DNA of 64,000 bases from Macrococcus lamae (GCF_004359545.1 NZ_SCWB01000006.1:1-64000); one strand, 5' to 3'; counted from the stretch's first letter, positions 9,621-19,502 are shown. Program-made: numbers and translations. Notes: a model not told the origin generated them from the sequence alone.

Positions 9621-10439
9621 ATGTATAATGATTTAAAAGATAAAGTAGCACTTGTCACAGGCGGATCTTCCGGTATCGGCAAAGCCATTGTCGAACGGTT
9701 TGCTAAAGAAGGAATGAAAGTTGCAGTGAATTACCACTCTGATGCTGAGGAAGCAGAAAAAATCGTTAATAAAATCAAAGCACAAGGCGGCGAAGCCATC
9801 GCTATCAAGGCTGATACAACTAAAGAAGAAGAATTTCTGGCGATGTTTAAAACAACTATTGATACATTTGGTGCGCTACATGTCATGGTCAATAACGCCG
9901 GCATCCAGAAAGATATCGTCAGTCACGAAATGACAACTGAACAGTTCGATCAAGTGATGAACGTCAACCTCCGTGGAACATTTATCGGCTGCCGAGAAGC
10001 GCTTAAACAGTTCATGAAACAGAAATACAAAGGAAATATCATCAATATTTCAAGCGTTCATGAAATCATCCCATGGCCGCATTACGCACAGTACTGTGCC
10101 AGTAAAGGCGGCGTGAAGCTATTAACGCAAAGTCTTGCAATGGAATATGCACGCGTACAGATCCGCATCAACAATATCGCTCCGGGTTCAGTAGATACAC
10201 CGATCAATGCTGAAAACTTTGAGACAGAAGAAAAGAAAAAAGGTGCGGAAGACTTTGTGCCGATGGGTTATGTGGCAGAGCCGGAAGAAATGGCGAATAT
10301 CGCTGCATTTCTTGCCAGCAGGGAATCGAAATACATTACCGGTCAGACGATCGTCTCAGACGGCGGCTTGTCTCTATATCCGTCTCACCGAAACTGGGAA
10401 TACGACGAACTCGCTGCAGAATTTACGGATGAAATCTAA
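9621..10439 (+). CDS. Short-chain dehydrogenase, glucose 1-dehydrogenase type
   Basis: A classical SDR of 272 residues. The cofactor motif is TGGSSGIG near residue 14, the structural motif NNAG is near 94, and the catalytic set is the Ser in NIISS (NISSVHEI), Tyr and Lys in QYCASKGG. The C-terminal SDGGLSLYP is typical of glucose 1-dehydrogenases of Bacillus, which oxidise beta-D-glucose with NAD(P). Substrate assignment within SDRs is weak, so glucose is a best guess. The ATG has AAAAGGAG upstream. It stands alone between divergent and convergent neighbours and ends in a strong terminator. Confidence 0.85.
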   Translation: MYNDLKDKVALVTGGSSGIGKAIVERFAKEGMKVAVNYHSDAEEAEKIVNKIKAQGGEAIAIKADTTKEEEFLAMFKTTIDTFGALHVMVNNAGIQKDIVSHEMTTEQFDQVMNVNLRGTFIGCREALKQFMKQKYKGNIINISSVHEIIPWPHYAQYCASKGGVKLLTQSLAMEYARVQIRINNIAPGSVDTPINAENFETEEKKKGAEDFVPMGYVAEPEEMANIAAFLASRESKYITGQTIVSDGGLSLYPSHRNWEYDELAAEFTDEI

Positions 10440-10471
10440 TATTTATGACATAGATACTATTATTTAATAAT

Positions 10472-10517
10472 TAAAAACTGTCCAGCCGGCGGAAAATCGC
10501 CGGCTGGACAGTTTTAC
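10472..10517. terminator. Strong bidirectional terminator
   Basis: An 18-bp perfect stem (AAAACTGTCCAGCCGGCG and its complement) with a short GAAAAT loop and flanking A/T runs. It separates the dehydrogenase gene from the convergent dgkB. Confidence 0.9.
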
Positions 10518-10534
10518 GTGCTATATTCGCATGA

Positions 10535-11512
10535 TCAATCTTCCAGGCTGCTATCAAGTATTTCTTTCTGATACTGCCCATCAATCTCTTTTTTCTTCTG
10601 GATGTTGTTTTCCTTCTCCAGTCTTTCTAGTGGACTGAATACATTGATATGCCGCTCAAGGTTAATAAAGTGCGCAGGTAAAATCCCACCGAACTCGCCA
10701 TCAACGTTCAGTTGAACTTTTTCAAATGACGATACTTTCACATCTTTTGCCTTCACATAATGGACTTTCGGATGTTTCAGATGCTCACCTCTTGTCGCCA
10801 GCGTAAAAATATGACCGAATTCAGCAATATTAACTTTCTCGAGGAACAGGACGGTGAAATAGCCGTCATTGATTGACGCTTCCGGCGCTAGTTTCTCAAA
10901 CCCTCCAACTGAGTTAGTGAGTCCAATTAAAAACAGCATGACTTCTCCTGTGAACACTTCTCCGTCATATTCAATGCGAACATCTGATGCTTTGATCTCA
11001 GGAAGCATTTCAAGCCCTTTGACGTAGTAAGCAAGCGGACCAATCATCGTCTTCAGTTTGCTCGGTGCCTCATAGGAGATTTCGGTAATTTTACCGCCAC
11101 CTGCAATATTGATGAAATAACGATTATTCATCTTTCCGATATCTACTGGTACTGTTTCCCCGTCAATGATAATATCGACCGCTTCCATAATATCTTTCGG
11201 AATAACGAGCGCACGTCCGAAGTCATTAACAGTCCCCATCGGAATAATACCAATATCAGGTCTTTTCTCTTGTTCAGCGACACCGTTGATGACTTCGTTC
11301 AATGTTCCGTCCCCACCAGCTGCAATAATCAGATCAAAGTTTTCTTTCAGCGCAGCTCTTGCAGCTGTTGTCGCATCACCGATAGCAGTTGTCGCATGCG
11401 CACTCGTTTCAAATCCTGCCTGTTCTAACTTAATCAATACATCGGGAAGAGCCTTTTTAAATAATTCTCGTCCGGATGTTGGATTATATATGATTCTTGC
11501 TTTTCTTCTCAT
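10535..11512 (-). CDS. dgkB: Diacylglycerol kinase DgkB
   Basis: DgkB phosphorylates diacylglycerol released during lipoteichoic acid synthesis, returning it as phosphatidic acid to phospholipid synthesis. The 325-residue soluble protein has the lipid-kinase N-terminal domain with YNPTSGRE and the GGDGTLNEVINGVA motif (about 66-79), then GTVNDFGRAL and the C-terminal beta-sandwich with NVDGEFGG. Length and motifs match staphylococcal DgkB. Its ATG overlaps the stop of the small membrane protein by four bases, making a three-gene chain with the HerA-like ATPase. Confidence 0.94.
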   Translation of the reverse strand: MRRKARIIYNPTSGRELFKKALPDVLIKLEQAGFETSAHATTAIGDATTAARAALKENFDLIIAAGGDGTLNEVINGVAEQEKRPDIGIIPMGTVNDFGRALVIPKDIMEAVDIIIDGETVPVDIGKMNNRYFINIAGGGKITEISYEAPSKLKTMIGPLAYYVKGLEMLPEIKASDVRIEYDGEVFTGEVMLFLIGLTNSVGGFEKLAPEASINDGYFTVLFLEKVNIAEFGHIFTLATRGEHLKHPKVHYVKAKDVKVSSFEKVQLNVDGEFGGILPAHFINLERHINVFSPLERLEKENNIQKKKEIDGQYQKEILDSSLED

Positions 11513-11712
11513 GATCTTTCACCATCTTTTTTGTTTTTACCGATGAATTGTCGTTCTTTCACATATGTTCTAAACAAAGTAAATGTGATGATGACAATCA
11601 GCACTTGAAGAAGCTTGTGCGACCAGCCTTCAAGCGGCTGTATTAATAAAATCGTTATCAACACTAAATTAGCAATAATCAATGTGAAATAAAATATAGT
11701 CATTTTATTCAT
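11509..11712 (-). CDS. Small two-helix membrane protein
   Basis: Sixty-seven residues with two hydrophobic helices (about 4-24 and 34-48) and a charged C-terminus ending KNKKDGERS. No family recognised. It overlaps the HerA-like gene upstream and dgkB downstream by four bases each (ATGA), so all three are translationally coupled. Its position before dgkB may hint at a membrane-lipid link, but that is only context. Confidence 0.7.
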   Translation of the reverse strand: MNKMTIFYFTLIIANLVLITILLIQPLEGWSHKLLQVLIVIITFTLFRTYVKERQFIGKNKKDGERS

Positions 11713-13154
11713 CTTCTGCGGCCGCCAAATATATTTCTGACGATTTCCCGGCCGATTTGTCTACCGACACTCGATAAGACAGAAGTAGCGACTTTCTGAA
11801 ATTCAGAAGGCTTAGCTTTTTTTGGTTTCTCTTTTTCTTTAACAGCATTTTTTTGCTCTACCGCTTCAGCTGAGTCACTGAACTTTTTCTGCAGCAGTTC
11901 ATAGGCACTTTCCCGGTCCAGTACTTTGTTATACGCTGCATGCATTGGGTTAGCATCAAGCAGAGAAGCAGCGACTGCAGGATCGATGACACCAATTTTA
12001 CTTTCCGGCGGTCTGACAAACGCACGTTCAACAATTGACGGCTGTCCTTCTTCGTTCAAGAATGAAACTAGAGCTTCACCTGTCTTAAGCTCGCCTATTA
12101 CTGTCGCTACATCAATGTCCGGATTCTGCCTGAATGTTTCTGCAGCACTTCTGACCGCTTTCTGATCACGCGGCGTAAATGCCCGCAGAGCATGCTGAAC
12201 ACGGTTGCCTAGCTGGCTGAGCACTTCATCAGGTAAATCGGTTGGATTCTGAGTGATAAAGTAGACGCCCACACCTTTTGAACGAATGAGACGCACGACT
12301 TGTTCTACTTGAGTGACAAACGATTTATTCGCATCCTTAAACAGCAGGTGAGCTTCGTCAAAGAAAAAGACAAGCTTCGGCTGTTCAGCATCTCCTACTT
12401 CCGGTAGTACTTCGAACAATTCCGTCAACAGCCATAACAGGAAGGTCGTATAGAGCAAGGACTGCATATAAAGTTCGTCAGCCTTTAATACATTGATAAC
12501 TCCTTTGTTATCCACTTGCGCCATAAAATCTTCAAGCTTCAAAGCAGGCTCACCAAAAAACTGATCTCCACCTTGACTCTCAAGTTCCAGCAGCTTTCTT
12601 TGAATGGCACCGATAGATTGCTTGGAAATATTACCATACTGACTAATATATTCATTGTTATTGTCAGCCATATCTCGCAGTAATGCCTGGAGGTCTTTAA
12701 GATCAAGAAGTACAAGACCTCTATCATCACTGATCTTAAACGCCATGTTCATCAATCCGGCCTGTGTATCGTTCAGCAGTAACAGTCTTGATAATAATAA
12801 AGGTCCCATCTCAGTAATAGTAGCTCTGACAGGTGTAGCATTCTTTCCGAAAACATCCCATAATCTGACCGGAAAAGTCTGAGGATTGTAATCGCTGATC
12901 TGAAGATTGTCCAGTCGCTCCTGAATCTTGTCGTTGACAGTCATAGGTTCTGCAAGACTCGCCAGATCACCTTTGACATCAGCAAGGAAGACTGGTACTC
13001 CAGCTTTTGAAAACTGTTCTGCCATTACTTTCAGCGTAATCGTCTTACCTGTCCCTGTCGCTCCCGCTATCAGACCGTGTCGATTTGCCATCTTTAAATT
13101 TAACGCTATGTCGTTTGTATTCTTTGCTATATTCAGTACCGATGTCACATGCAT
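11709..13154 (-). CDS. HerA/DUF853-family ATPase
   Basis: About 481 residues. The Walker A motif GATGTGKTIT is followed by VKGDLASLAEP, and Walker B is LVFFFDEAHLLF. VYFITQNPTDLP and QLGNRVQHALRAFTPRD are typical of the YjgR/DUF853 branch of HerA-like helicases. A lysine-rich linker (KEKEKPKKAKPSEF) precedes the tail. The role of this branch is not established; DNA or protein translocation is presumed. The start is set at ATG 13154, or GTG 13148, because a good promoter (-10 at 13183-13188) overlaps the longer reading frame that would begin at 13184. First gene of the chain leading to dgkB. Confidence 0.82.
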   Translation of the reverse strand: MHVTSVLNIAKNTNDIALNLKMANRHGLIAGATGTGKTITLKVMAEQFSKAGVPVFLADVKGDLASLAEPMTVNDKIQERLDNLQISDYNPQTFPVRLWDVFGKNATPVRATITEMGPLLLSRLLLLNDTQAGLMNMAFKISDDRGLVLLDLKDLQALLRDMADNNNEYISQYGNISKQSIGAIQRKLLELESQGGDQFFGEPALKLEDFMAQVDNKGVINVLKADELYMQSLLYTTFLLWLLTELFEVLPEVGDAEQPKLVFFFDEAHLLFKDANKSFVTQVEQVVRLIRSKGVGVYFITQNPTDLPDEVLSQLGNRVQHALRAFTPRDQKAVRSAAETFRQNPDIDVATVIGELKTGEALVSFLNEEGQPSIVERAFVRPPESKIGVIDPAVAASLLDANPMHAAYNKVLDRESAYELLQKKFSDSAEAVEQKNAVKEKEKPKKAKPSEFQKVATSVLSSVGRQIGREIVRNIFGGRRR

Positions 13155-13182
13155 CACTCTTTCACATTTTATCTTTACCATC

Positions 13183-13210
13183 ATTGTACCGAATTTATTT
13201 AATTATGCAA
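13183..13210 (-). promoter_or_regulatory. Promoter of the HerA-like / dgkB operon
   Basis: On the minus strand TTGCAT (13210-13205) and TACAAT (13188-13183) are 16 bases apart, a good sigma-A match. Transcription should start near 13176, which rules out the ATG at 13184 as the real start of the HerA-like gene. Confidence 0.6.
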
Positions 13211-13216
13211 TTTTAT

Positions 13217-13241
13217 AAAAAAAAAGACCCGCATGCGGGTT
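13217..13241 (-). terminator. Terminator of the GrpB-family gene
   Basis: The palindrome ACCCGCATGCGGGT is followed on the minus strand by CTTTTTTTTT, directly after the stop codon. Confidence 0.85.
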
Positions 13242-13769
13242 TTATCGTTTAGTCGTTTTATACCAGTTGACAGCATCCTGTTCCAGGAAAGAAACAAATT
13301 CATCTTTAGCATTTTTGTATCCTTGATAATCACCTGTAAACTGAAAAGCAAGCTTTTGCTTTAAGTCAGCGTATGATTTGCGAATTTCCGGATGCATTCT
13401 TAAATAATCTCTGACTGCAAGTCTTCTGTCTATAGCGTCAAAGTCTGTCCTTTCAACCATCAGTATGACTCGCGTCAGACCATTGATTTCTCTTATAAAT
13501 ACTTTACAGCGTTCATCCGCATATACTGAAAATGTCGTCATATGATATCCGACTGACATCATCGCCTCGACATACTGCTCGATTTTCTCAATATTTTTTA
13601 CGACCGGCAATATATCCAAAGATTGATTTCCTGGCAGGCCTTTAACCGCTGTGCTGCCAAAATGGTGAATTTCCACAATTTCGTTTCTAAAAATTTCAAT
13701 CAGCTGCTTTGATTCATCAATAAATATCTTCTGGTAATCGGTGACATTCCACGGGGTATAATCAATCAT
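13242..13769 (-). CDS. GrpB/UPF0157 family protein
   Basis: A 175-residue member of the nucleotidyltransferase-fold GrpB family. The characteristic HFGSTAVKGLPG segment is followed by a carboxylate-bearing strand, LDILPVV, and later RDYLRMHPEIRKSYADLKQKLA with YKNAKDEFV. In the family the first strand usually reads DI.V.V, matched here. These proteins are linked to coenzyme A-related or unknown nucleotidyl transfer; no firm function is known. Single gene with its own terminator. Confidence 0.88.
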   Translation of the reverse strand: MIDYTPWNVTDYQKIFIDESKQLIEIFRNEIVEIHHFGSTAVKGLPGNQSLDILPVVKNIEKIEQYVEAMMSVGYHMTTFSVYADERCKVFIREINGLTRVILMVERTDFDAIDRRLAVRDYLRMHPEIRKSYADLKQKLAFQFTGDYQGYKNAKDEFVSFLEQDAVNWYKTTKR

Positions 13770-14031
13770 AAATATCCTCCACTTTTTGGTATGTCTCTAT
13801 TTTCCTGCTATTCTAACACAATATTTGTAAATTTTCTATTAAGAATGCGTATAATTTAATTAATATTAATTACAGATTAAGACAATAACTATTAATACCT
13901 CGTAGAAAATTAGTTAAACATTAAATCCATTATTGTAATATATTTATAATAATTAATATTCTGCTATAAATTTTTTTTAATGTTTGTTAAAATTAAGTCA
14001 TTGATACAGATGTCTGGAGGAAAAAGTAGTA

Positions 14032-14817
14032 ATGAAAAATTTACTTTTCTGGCTTTATGCTGTAATTGCTATCGTACTTATTGCATTAGGTTACACTTAC
14101 TGGGAATCAAAAGTGACTGACTCAGCTGCACAGGATAACGCTATTACTCAGTCAGTAGACGAAGACTCAAGCAGCTCAAGTAATACGAAGAAAGAAAAGA
14201 AAGAAGACAGTTCTGCAAAGCCTAATAAAAATTTGTTCAAGAACAAAGAACTGCAGGGAATCTATGACGACAAGACTAAAGACGGTAAGAAAATGAATAT
14301 AACGCTAGTTTCAACCCCTTACCAGACATCTGAAGAAAATACAAACGTCAAAGACGAATTGAATTATGTTTCTGATGCCTACATCAAAGTCACCGATGTC
14401 GAAGTCCCGGGAGTGTCAACATCCTTTGACACTGAGAACATTTATAAGACTAACCCTGATATTATTTTAATGGATGCTTTGACATTGAATGATTTCTACG
14501 AGGAAATTCCTATCAATGATCACATCAACACGTTAGAAAGCATTTACAATAATGCTGAAAATCAAAATAATATCCCTGTTGTCATCATCGGAACAAGACC
14601 TGAGTATAATGATTCTGATTTCAACGAATATCAACGTGCTGAAGAAGAATATTTCAGTAACAAAGACAATAATTTCAAATACATTAACCAGTCAAGTAAA
14701 TGGCCGAACAATAAAGCGATCGCTGATTACTATAATGTTGATGATGGGTTATTGACAGACCGCGGTGTTAATCGCTGGGTCACATCTATTACAGATTATC
14801 TATTTAACGAAGAATAA
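14032..14817 (+). CDS. Membrane-anchored SGNH-hydrolase-like protein
   Basis: The 261-residue protein has an N-terminal membrane anchor (about 3-24), an acidic and Ser/Lys-rich linker (SSSSSNTKKEKKEDSS), then an extracellular alpha/beta domain. TNPDIILMDALTLND, a helix with NTLESIYN, and NIPVVIIGTRPEYND resemble the later blocks of SGNH/GDSL esterases. I cannot find the GDS motif with the active Ser near the start of the domain, so activity is uncertain. It is convergent with a CpsB-type phosphatase gene, sharing a terminator. TCTGGAGG precedes the ATG. Role in cell-wall or capsule modification is only a guess. Confidence 0.6.
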   Translation: MKNLLFWLYAVIAIVLIALGYTYWESKVTDSAAQDNAITQSVDEDSSSSSNTKKEKKEDSSAKPNKNLFKNKELQGIYDDKTKDGKKMNITLVSTPYQTSEENTNVKDELNYVSDAYIKVTDVEVPGVSTSFDTENIYKTNPDIILMDALTLNDFYEEIPINDHINTLESIYNNAENQNNIPVVIIGTRPEYNDSDFNEYQRAEEEYFSNKDNNFKYINQSSKWPNNKAIADYYNVDDGLLTDRGVNRWVTSITDYLFNEE

Positions 14818-14820
14818 AAT

Positions 14821-14856
14821 TAACCCCGGACGCCTAATCAGGCATCCGGGGTATTA
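14821..14856. terminator. Terminator between convergent genes
   Basis: Stem CCCCGGA-C-GCCT with complement AGGC-A-TCCGGGG and loop AATC, A/T-rich on both sides. Confidence 0.8.
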
Positions 14857-14864
14857 AATTCCAA

Positions 14865-15668
14865 TCAAAACAGACCAAGAAATTTTTTCTTTTTCTTTGC
14901 TTTCTGCTTCTCTACTCTTTCTTCTTTCTGTACTTCAACAGGACTGATATAACGAATATCTTCTCCCGCATATATTTTGAGAGCATTTTCTTTATAATAA
15001 TCTGCCTGTTCACTTCCGTAGTGATCTTCTATAAATTCAAAACATTCTTTCATAAAGAAATTTCTACCTGAGACATTATGAGCATCACTCGCAATAAAAT
15101 GAATCATCTTGTGCTTCATCATCATTTCAGCGATAGACTGAGAATAATCACCTAAACGACCAACAACTACACCAGAAGTCACTTGACATAATGCACCAAG
15201 TTCAATCAGTGCCGCCAGTTTATTTGGATTTTTCTGCAGTTCACTATTACGTTCAGGATGCGCAATAACTGGAACGTAGCCTTCAAGTGCCATCTTAGTA
15301 AATAGCTGTTCTGTATATATAGGAACTTCATGAGACGGGAATTCAATCAATACATACGGTGCATCTTTCATTAACGGTAGCGCTTTCCCATTTTTCAGAT
15401 CATCAATCAAGTCACCGTATATCCTTATTTCCTGGCTGGGATGGACTGTTAATGGAATGTGATGTGATTGAATCAATTCATTTACTTGTGCAGTCAGTTC
15501 AATAATTTTAGGACCGTAATTTTCGTAAACACCAATCCTATGATGAGGCGTTGCAATGATATTTGTAATGCCTTCTGCTACAGCAGCTCTTGCCATGGCT
15601 AGTGTCTCTTCAGCATTTTGAGCACCATCGTCTATACCGAATAAAATATGATTATGTATATCTATCAT
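14865..15668 (-). CDS. CpsB/CapC/YwqE-type tyrosine-protein phosphatase (PHP domain)
   Basis: A 267-residue manganese-dependent PHP-family phosphatase. Metal motifs are DIHNHILFGIDDGA at the start, ATPHH, HPSQEIRIYG, IAHPERN and IASDAHN. Such enzymes dephosphorylate the tyrosine cluster of BY-kinases that control polysaccharide export. The C-terminus is strongly basic (KQKAKKKKKFLGLF). No kinase or polysaccharide genes are nearby. The ATG at 15668 is preceded by AAAGGAGG; the longer frame to 15707 lacks such a site. Confidence 0.88.
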   Translation of the reverse strand: MIDIHNHILFGIDDGAQNAEETLAMARAAVAEGITNIIATPHHRIGVYENYGPKIIELTAQVNELIQSHHIPLTVHPSQEIRIYGDLIDDLKNGKALPLMKDAPYVLIEFPSHEVPIYTEQLFTKMALEGYVPVIAHPERNSELQKNPNKLAALIELGALCQVTSGVVVGRLGDYSQSIAEMMMKHKMIHFIASDAHNVSGRNFFMKECFEFIEDHYGSEQADYYKENALKIYAGEDIRYISPVEVQKEERVEKQKAKKKKKFLGLF

Positions 15669-15846
15669 TGAGTCTCCTCCTTTACTTGTGATTACTTTTA
15701 CTATCAATATACATCGTGTGAAACAGAATATAAAGGAAATTAATTATCTGAATATTCTTTCTTTCATGGTTGCCATATTTAATCTTATCATATACAATTA
15801 CATTTAATGATAGGGACGTCAAACGAACTTCAAAGGAGGACTACTC

Positions 15847-16074
15847 GTGACATCAACTGAAGTAATCTTCCGGGTCAGTCGAATGGAATGCTTATACAAA
15901 AGATATTTAACTGAATCCCGAGAAGAACTATTCCATCATTTAAAAAAATATTATTATTCTCAGTGGGCAGATGACCGGGATTTTATATTTGCAGAAACAG
16001 ATTTATCATATAACATCTTTCAGCCACATCGATTAAATCAGCTGATTGAGCAGAAGGAACAAATCTCTCTTTAA
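15847..16074 (+). CDS. Small protein of unknown function
   Basis: Seventy-five residues starting at GTG with AAAGGAGG nine bases upstream, a strong reason to believe it is translated. It is soluble and rich in aromatic and charged residues (HHLKKYYYSQWADDRDFIF). No family recognised. It stands alone, divergent from the CpsB-like gene, and ends before a terminator shared with gatB. Confidence 0.55.
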   Translation: MTSTEVIFRVSRMECLYKRYLTESREELFHHLKKYYYSQWADDRDFIFAETDLSYNIFQPHRLNQLIEQKEQISL

Positions 16075-16103
16075 AATTTTATATTAATTCCTTATCATAT
16101 TAT

Positions 16104-16172
16104 AAAAAATCTTCGATTTTATTGTACATGCTTAAAGTATCAGGCATGCTTTAAAATCGAAGGTTTTTATTT
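16104..16172. terminator. Long terminator hairpin between orphan gene and gatB
   Basis: Arms AAATCTTCGATTTTA and TAAAATCGAAGGTTT enclose a smaller hairpin (ACATGCTTAAAG / AGGCATGCTTTA region). T-runs on both strands allow bidirectional use. Confidence 0.65.
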
Positions 16173-16208
16173 ATATAGATTGCATTTATTGATTAGTAAG
16201 GTAACATA

Positions 16209-17636
16209 TCAGCGTTTTTCAAGCTCCTGCTTAAGTATCCCGTTAACCATCTGAGGATTCGCCTGCCCTTTCGACAGCTTCATAATTTGTCCCACTAAGA
16301 AGCCCATTGCTTTGCCTTTACCGTTTTTAAAGTCTTCAATCGACTGTGGATTCTGGTCAAGTGCATCATTAACAAGTTTCGTTAACTGTGCCGGGTCAGA
16401 AATCTGCACTAATCCCTGCTCTTCCATAATCACTTTTGGGGCTTTACCTGATTCAACAGTTTCCTGGAAGACTTTCTTCGCAATCTTACTAGAAATCGTA
16501 CCATCACTAAGCAGCTTGATCATCTCGGCCAGGTTTTCAGGCGTCAAAGCTGTTTCACTCAAATCTTTCTGCTGTTTGTTCAAGTATTCATTAACGCCGC
16601 CCATCAGCCAGTTAGATGTCAGTTTAGCATCCGCATCAAGTTTAATCGTCTCTTCAAAGAAGTCAGACATTTCTTTAGTCAGCGTCAGGACATGTGCGTC
16701 ATAAGCCGGTAAACCAAATTCACTGACGTATTTTGCTTTACGTACGTCCGGCAGTTCAGGGATTGATGCACGTACGCGTTCTTTCCATGCCTCGTCAATA
16801 AACAATGGTACTAAGTCCGGCTCTGGGAAATAACGGTAATCATCTGAGCCTTCTTTAACACGCATCAAAATCGTTTTACCCGTCGACTCGTCAAAGCGAC
16901 GCGTCTCCTGCAGAATTTCTCCGCCTGCTAACAGCACTTCTGCCTGGCGTTTTTCTTCGTGCTCAAGACCGCGCTTTACATAGTTAAATGAGTTCAAGTT
17001 TTTAAGTTCTGCTTTCGTACCAAATTCCTCGCGACCGACAGGACGTAATGAGATATTTGCGTCACATCGTAATGAGCCTTCTTCCATCTTACAGTCGGAT
17101 ACACCAGTGTACTGGATAATGGATTTAAGTTTTTCAAGATAAGCATAAGCTTCTTCAGGCGTACGAATATCGGGTTCAGATACAATCTCAACAAGAGGCG
17201 TACCTTGTCTGTTTAAATCAACTAAAGAATAACCGTCTTTATGCGAGAGCTTACCTGCATCTTCTTCCATGTGAAGACGCGTAATACCGATGCGCTTTGT
17301 TTCACCGTTCACTTCGATATCAATATAACCATTTTCACCGATCGGCTCATCAAATTGCGAGATTTGATAAGCTTTCGGGTTATCTGGATAGAAATAGTTC
17401 TTACGGTCAAACTTTGTCTCAGTTCTAATATCCATGTTCAGTGCCATCGCAGCACGCATTGCCCAGTCTACAGCCGTTTTGTTGACGACTGGCAGCACTC
17501 CTGGGTATCCGAGGTCAATGACGCTGACGTTTGTATTCGGTTCTGCACCGAAATGCGCAGGAGAACCGGAGAACATCTTAGATTCAGTTTTTAATTCAAC
17601 GTGGACTTCTAGTCCGATTACTGTTTCGAAATGCAT
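16209..17636 (-). CDS. gatB: Aspartyl/glutamyl-tRNA(Asn/Gln) amidotransferase subunit B
   Basis: GatB phosphorylates and amidates Glu on misacylated Glu-tRNA(Gln), using ammonia delivered from GatA. The 475-residue length is normal. Signature stretches are [10 protein letters not shown] at the N-terminus, [21 protein letters not shown] (seen as [20 protein letters not shown]), [10 protein letters not shown], the cradle domain, and the C-terminal YqeY-like domain with [13 protein letters not shown] for tRNA binding. It is the last gene of the gatC-gatA-gatB operon, with 12 bases to gatA and an AGGAG site. Confidence 0.97.
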   Translation of the reverse strand: MHFETVIGLEVHVELKTESKMFSGSPAHFGAEPNTNVSVIDLGYPGVLPVVNKTAVDWAMRAAMALNMDIRTETKFDRKNYFYPDNPKAYQISQFDEPIGENGYIDIEVNGETKRIGITRLHMEEDAGKLSHKDGYSLVDLNRQGTPLVEIVSEPDIRTPEEAYAYLEKLKSIIQYTGVSDCKMEEGSLRCDANISLRPVGREEFGTKAELKNLNSFNYVKRGLEHEEKRQAEVLLAGGEILQETRRFDESTGKTILMRVKEGSDDYRYFPEPDLVPLFIDEAWKERVRASIPELPDVRKAKYVSEFGLPAYDAHVLTLTKEMSDFFEETIKLDADAKLTSNWLMGGVNEYLNKQQKDLSETALTPENLAEMIKLLSDGTISSKIAKKVFQETVESGKAPKVIMEEQGLVQISDPAQLTKLVNDALDQNPQSIEDFKNGKGKAMGFLVGQIMKLSKGQANPQMVNGILKQELEKR

Positions 17637-17648
17637 ATCATCGTCTCC

Positions 17649-19094
17649 TTATAACGTTTGATAACGGTCGTGTAAGTTAAATTTTTGTTCGTATTGATAA
17701 GCAACATTGTAAATCTTCTGCTCATCGAATGGTTTACCGATGATTTGAAGCCCGATTGGTCGACCGTTATGCTCGCCGCATGGTACAGAGATGGAAGGCA
17801 GGCCAGCTAAATTCACTGGAATGGTCAAGATATCATTCGCATACATCGTCAGTGGGTCATCAATTTTTTCACCGATATTGAATGCAGTGGTCGGTGCTAC
17901 AGGTCCGACAATGACATCATAGTCACTGAATACTTTTTCAAAATCCTGTTTAATTAACGTTCTCACTTTCTGTGCTTTTTTATAATAGGCGTCATAGAAA
18001 CCTGAACTTAATGAATACGTTCCAAGCATAATCCGGCGTTTAACTTCATCACCGAATCCTTCCTGACGTGTTTTTTTATATAATTCTTCTAAGTTAGCTG
18101 CGCCTTCAACCTGATAGCCGTAACGGATACCATCAAATCGTGCTAAGTTAGCTGAAGCTTCTGATGAGGCAATAATATAATACGTTGCTACGCCGTATTG
18201 AGAATTAGGAAGCGATACTTCTTCAACGACTGCACCCATGGCACTTAATTCTTTAATTGCTGCTTCTACACTTGCTCTCACCTCAGGCTGTACACCTTCT
18301 CCTAAATATTCTTTAGGTACAGCAACGCGTAGACCTGTCAACTCTTGTTCAAGGCCTGATGTGAAATCAGTATTATTTACCGGTGCACTCGTAGAGTCCA
18401 TTGGATCAACACCTGAAATAATTTCAAGCACTGTCGCATTGTCTTTAACGTTACGAGTAATCGGTCCAATCTGATCAAGTGACGAAGCAAATGCAACGAG
18501 GCCGTACCGTGAAACACGTCCGTATGTCGGTTTCATGCCGACAACACCGCAGTATGAAGCCGGCTGACGAATAGAACCACCTGTATCTGAACCGAGCGCG
18601 AACGGCACAAGACTTGCTGCAACTGCTGCTGCGCTGCCGCCTGAAGACCCGCCAGGTACCGCACTATGATCAAACGGATTGACAGTCTTTTTATAGAACG
18701 AATTTTCTGTAGAGCCGCCCATTGCGAATTCATCCATGTTTAGTTTACCGACAAGAATACCGTTTTCAGCATTCAACTTCTGCATGACAGTTGCATCGTA
18801 TACAGGATTAAAACCAGTCAGAATTTTACTGGCACAAGTGGTCTCAACATTTTTAGTGACAATATTATCTTTAATACCCATAGGAATACCAAACAGCCGG
18901 CCGGATGGTGTCTGGTGATCAAGCTCCGCCGCTTTAGTCAGTGCCTGTTCTTTATCAAGTGTCAGGAATGACTGTATCTTATCATCATCTTGTTCAATAT
19001 TTTTAAATGTATCAGCAATGAGCTCTGACGGTTTGATTTCTTTGTTATGAATCATCTGTGATAATGATTCAATCGATTCGTATCTTAACGACAT
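17649..19094 (-). CDS. gatA: Aspartyl/glutamyl-tRNA(Asn/Gln) amidotransferase subunit A
   Basis: GatA is the glutaminase of the GatCAB complex and belongs to the amidase-signature family. It has 481 residues. The catalytic Lys lies in [11 protein letters not shown], the cis-Ser and nucleophilic Ser in [15 protein letters not shown] and [13 protein letters not shown]. It begins one base after the gatC stop, with an AGGAGG-like site inside gatC. Confidence 0.97.
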   Translation of the reverse strand: MSLRYESIESLSQMIHNKEIKPSELIADTFKNIEQDDDKIQSFLTLDKEQALTKAAELDHQTPSGRLFGIPMGIKDNIVTKNVETTCASKILTGFNPVYDATVMQKLNAENGILVGKLNMDEFAMGGSTENSFYKKTVNPFDHSAVPGGSSGGSAAAVAASLVPFALGSDTGGSIRQPASYCGVVGMKPTYGRVSRYGLVAFASSLDQIGPITRNVKDNATVLEIISGVDPMDSTSAPVNNTDFTSGLEQELTGLRVAVPKEYLGEGVQPEVRASVEAAIKELSAMGAVVEEVSLPNSQYGVATYYIIASSEASANLARFDGIRYGYQVEGAANLEELYKKTRQEGFGDEVKRRIMLGTYSLSSGFYDAYYKKAQKVRTLIKQDFEKVFSDYDVIVGPVAPTTAFNIGEKIDDPLTMYANDILTIPVNLAGLPSISVPCGEHNGRPIGLQIIGKPFDEQKIYNVAYQYEQKFNLHDRYQTL

Positions 19095-19095
19095 A

Positions 19096-19392
19096 TTATT
19101 CTCCTCCTAAAATTGAAGGCACGCGGAACTGACCGTCTTCTTTGACAGGTGCATTCTTCAGTACTTCTTCTTGTGTCAGGCTGTTATGTGCCACATCGTC
19201 ACGTAATACATTTTGCAGGTCTAGCACATGGAAAGTCGGCTCAACGCCTGTTGTATCTACTTCTTCCAACTGATCCGCAAAATTAAGAATGGCTTCTAAC
19301 TGTGTGCTGAACTTTTCCGCTTCTTCTTCGTTGATCGCAAGACGCGCAAGGTGTGCTACGTGTTTAACTTGTTCATTTGAAATCGTCGTCAT
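19096..19392 (-). CDS. gatC: Aspartyl/glutamyl-tRNA(Asn/Gln) amidotransferase subunit C
   Basis: GatC is the small subunit that wraps around and stabilises the GatA-GatB interface. The 98-residue protein shows [34 protein letters not shown] and [20 protein letters not shown], all standard. The ATG at 19392 has TAGGAGG six bases upstream; a longer frame to 19419 is less likely. First gene of the operon, divergent from putP. Confidence 0.96.
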   Translation of the reverse strand: MTTISNEQVKHVAHLARLAINEEEAEKFSTQLEAILNFADQLEEVDTTGVEPTFHVLDLQNVLRDDVAHNSLTQEEVLKNAPVKEDGQFRVPSILGGE

Positions 19393-19474
19393 GTTAATCC
19401 TCCTAAACGTATATAACATCTATAAATTTTATCAAACTTCGAAATAAAAATCTAAAGAAACTGAAAATAGTTAT

Positions 19475-19502
19475 ATGAAAACGCTTTAACGCAGTATATA
19501 AT
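19475..19502 (+). promoter_or_regulatory. putP promoter with candidate CcpA (cre) site
   Basis: The sequence ATGAAAACGCTTTAACG (19475-19491) matches the cre consensus WTGNAARCGNWWWCAWW except in the final arm. A -10 TATAAT lies at 19497-19502, and the -35 position (TATGAA) falls inside the cre-like site. Carbon catabolite repression of proline uptake is the inference. Confidence 0.5.

Noticed and set aside
12928-13218. Plus-strand open frame of 96 codons opposite the HerA-like gene
   Set aside because: It has no ribosome binding site and lies antisense to well-supported Walker A coding sequence.
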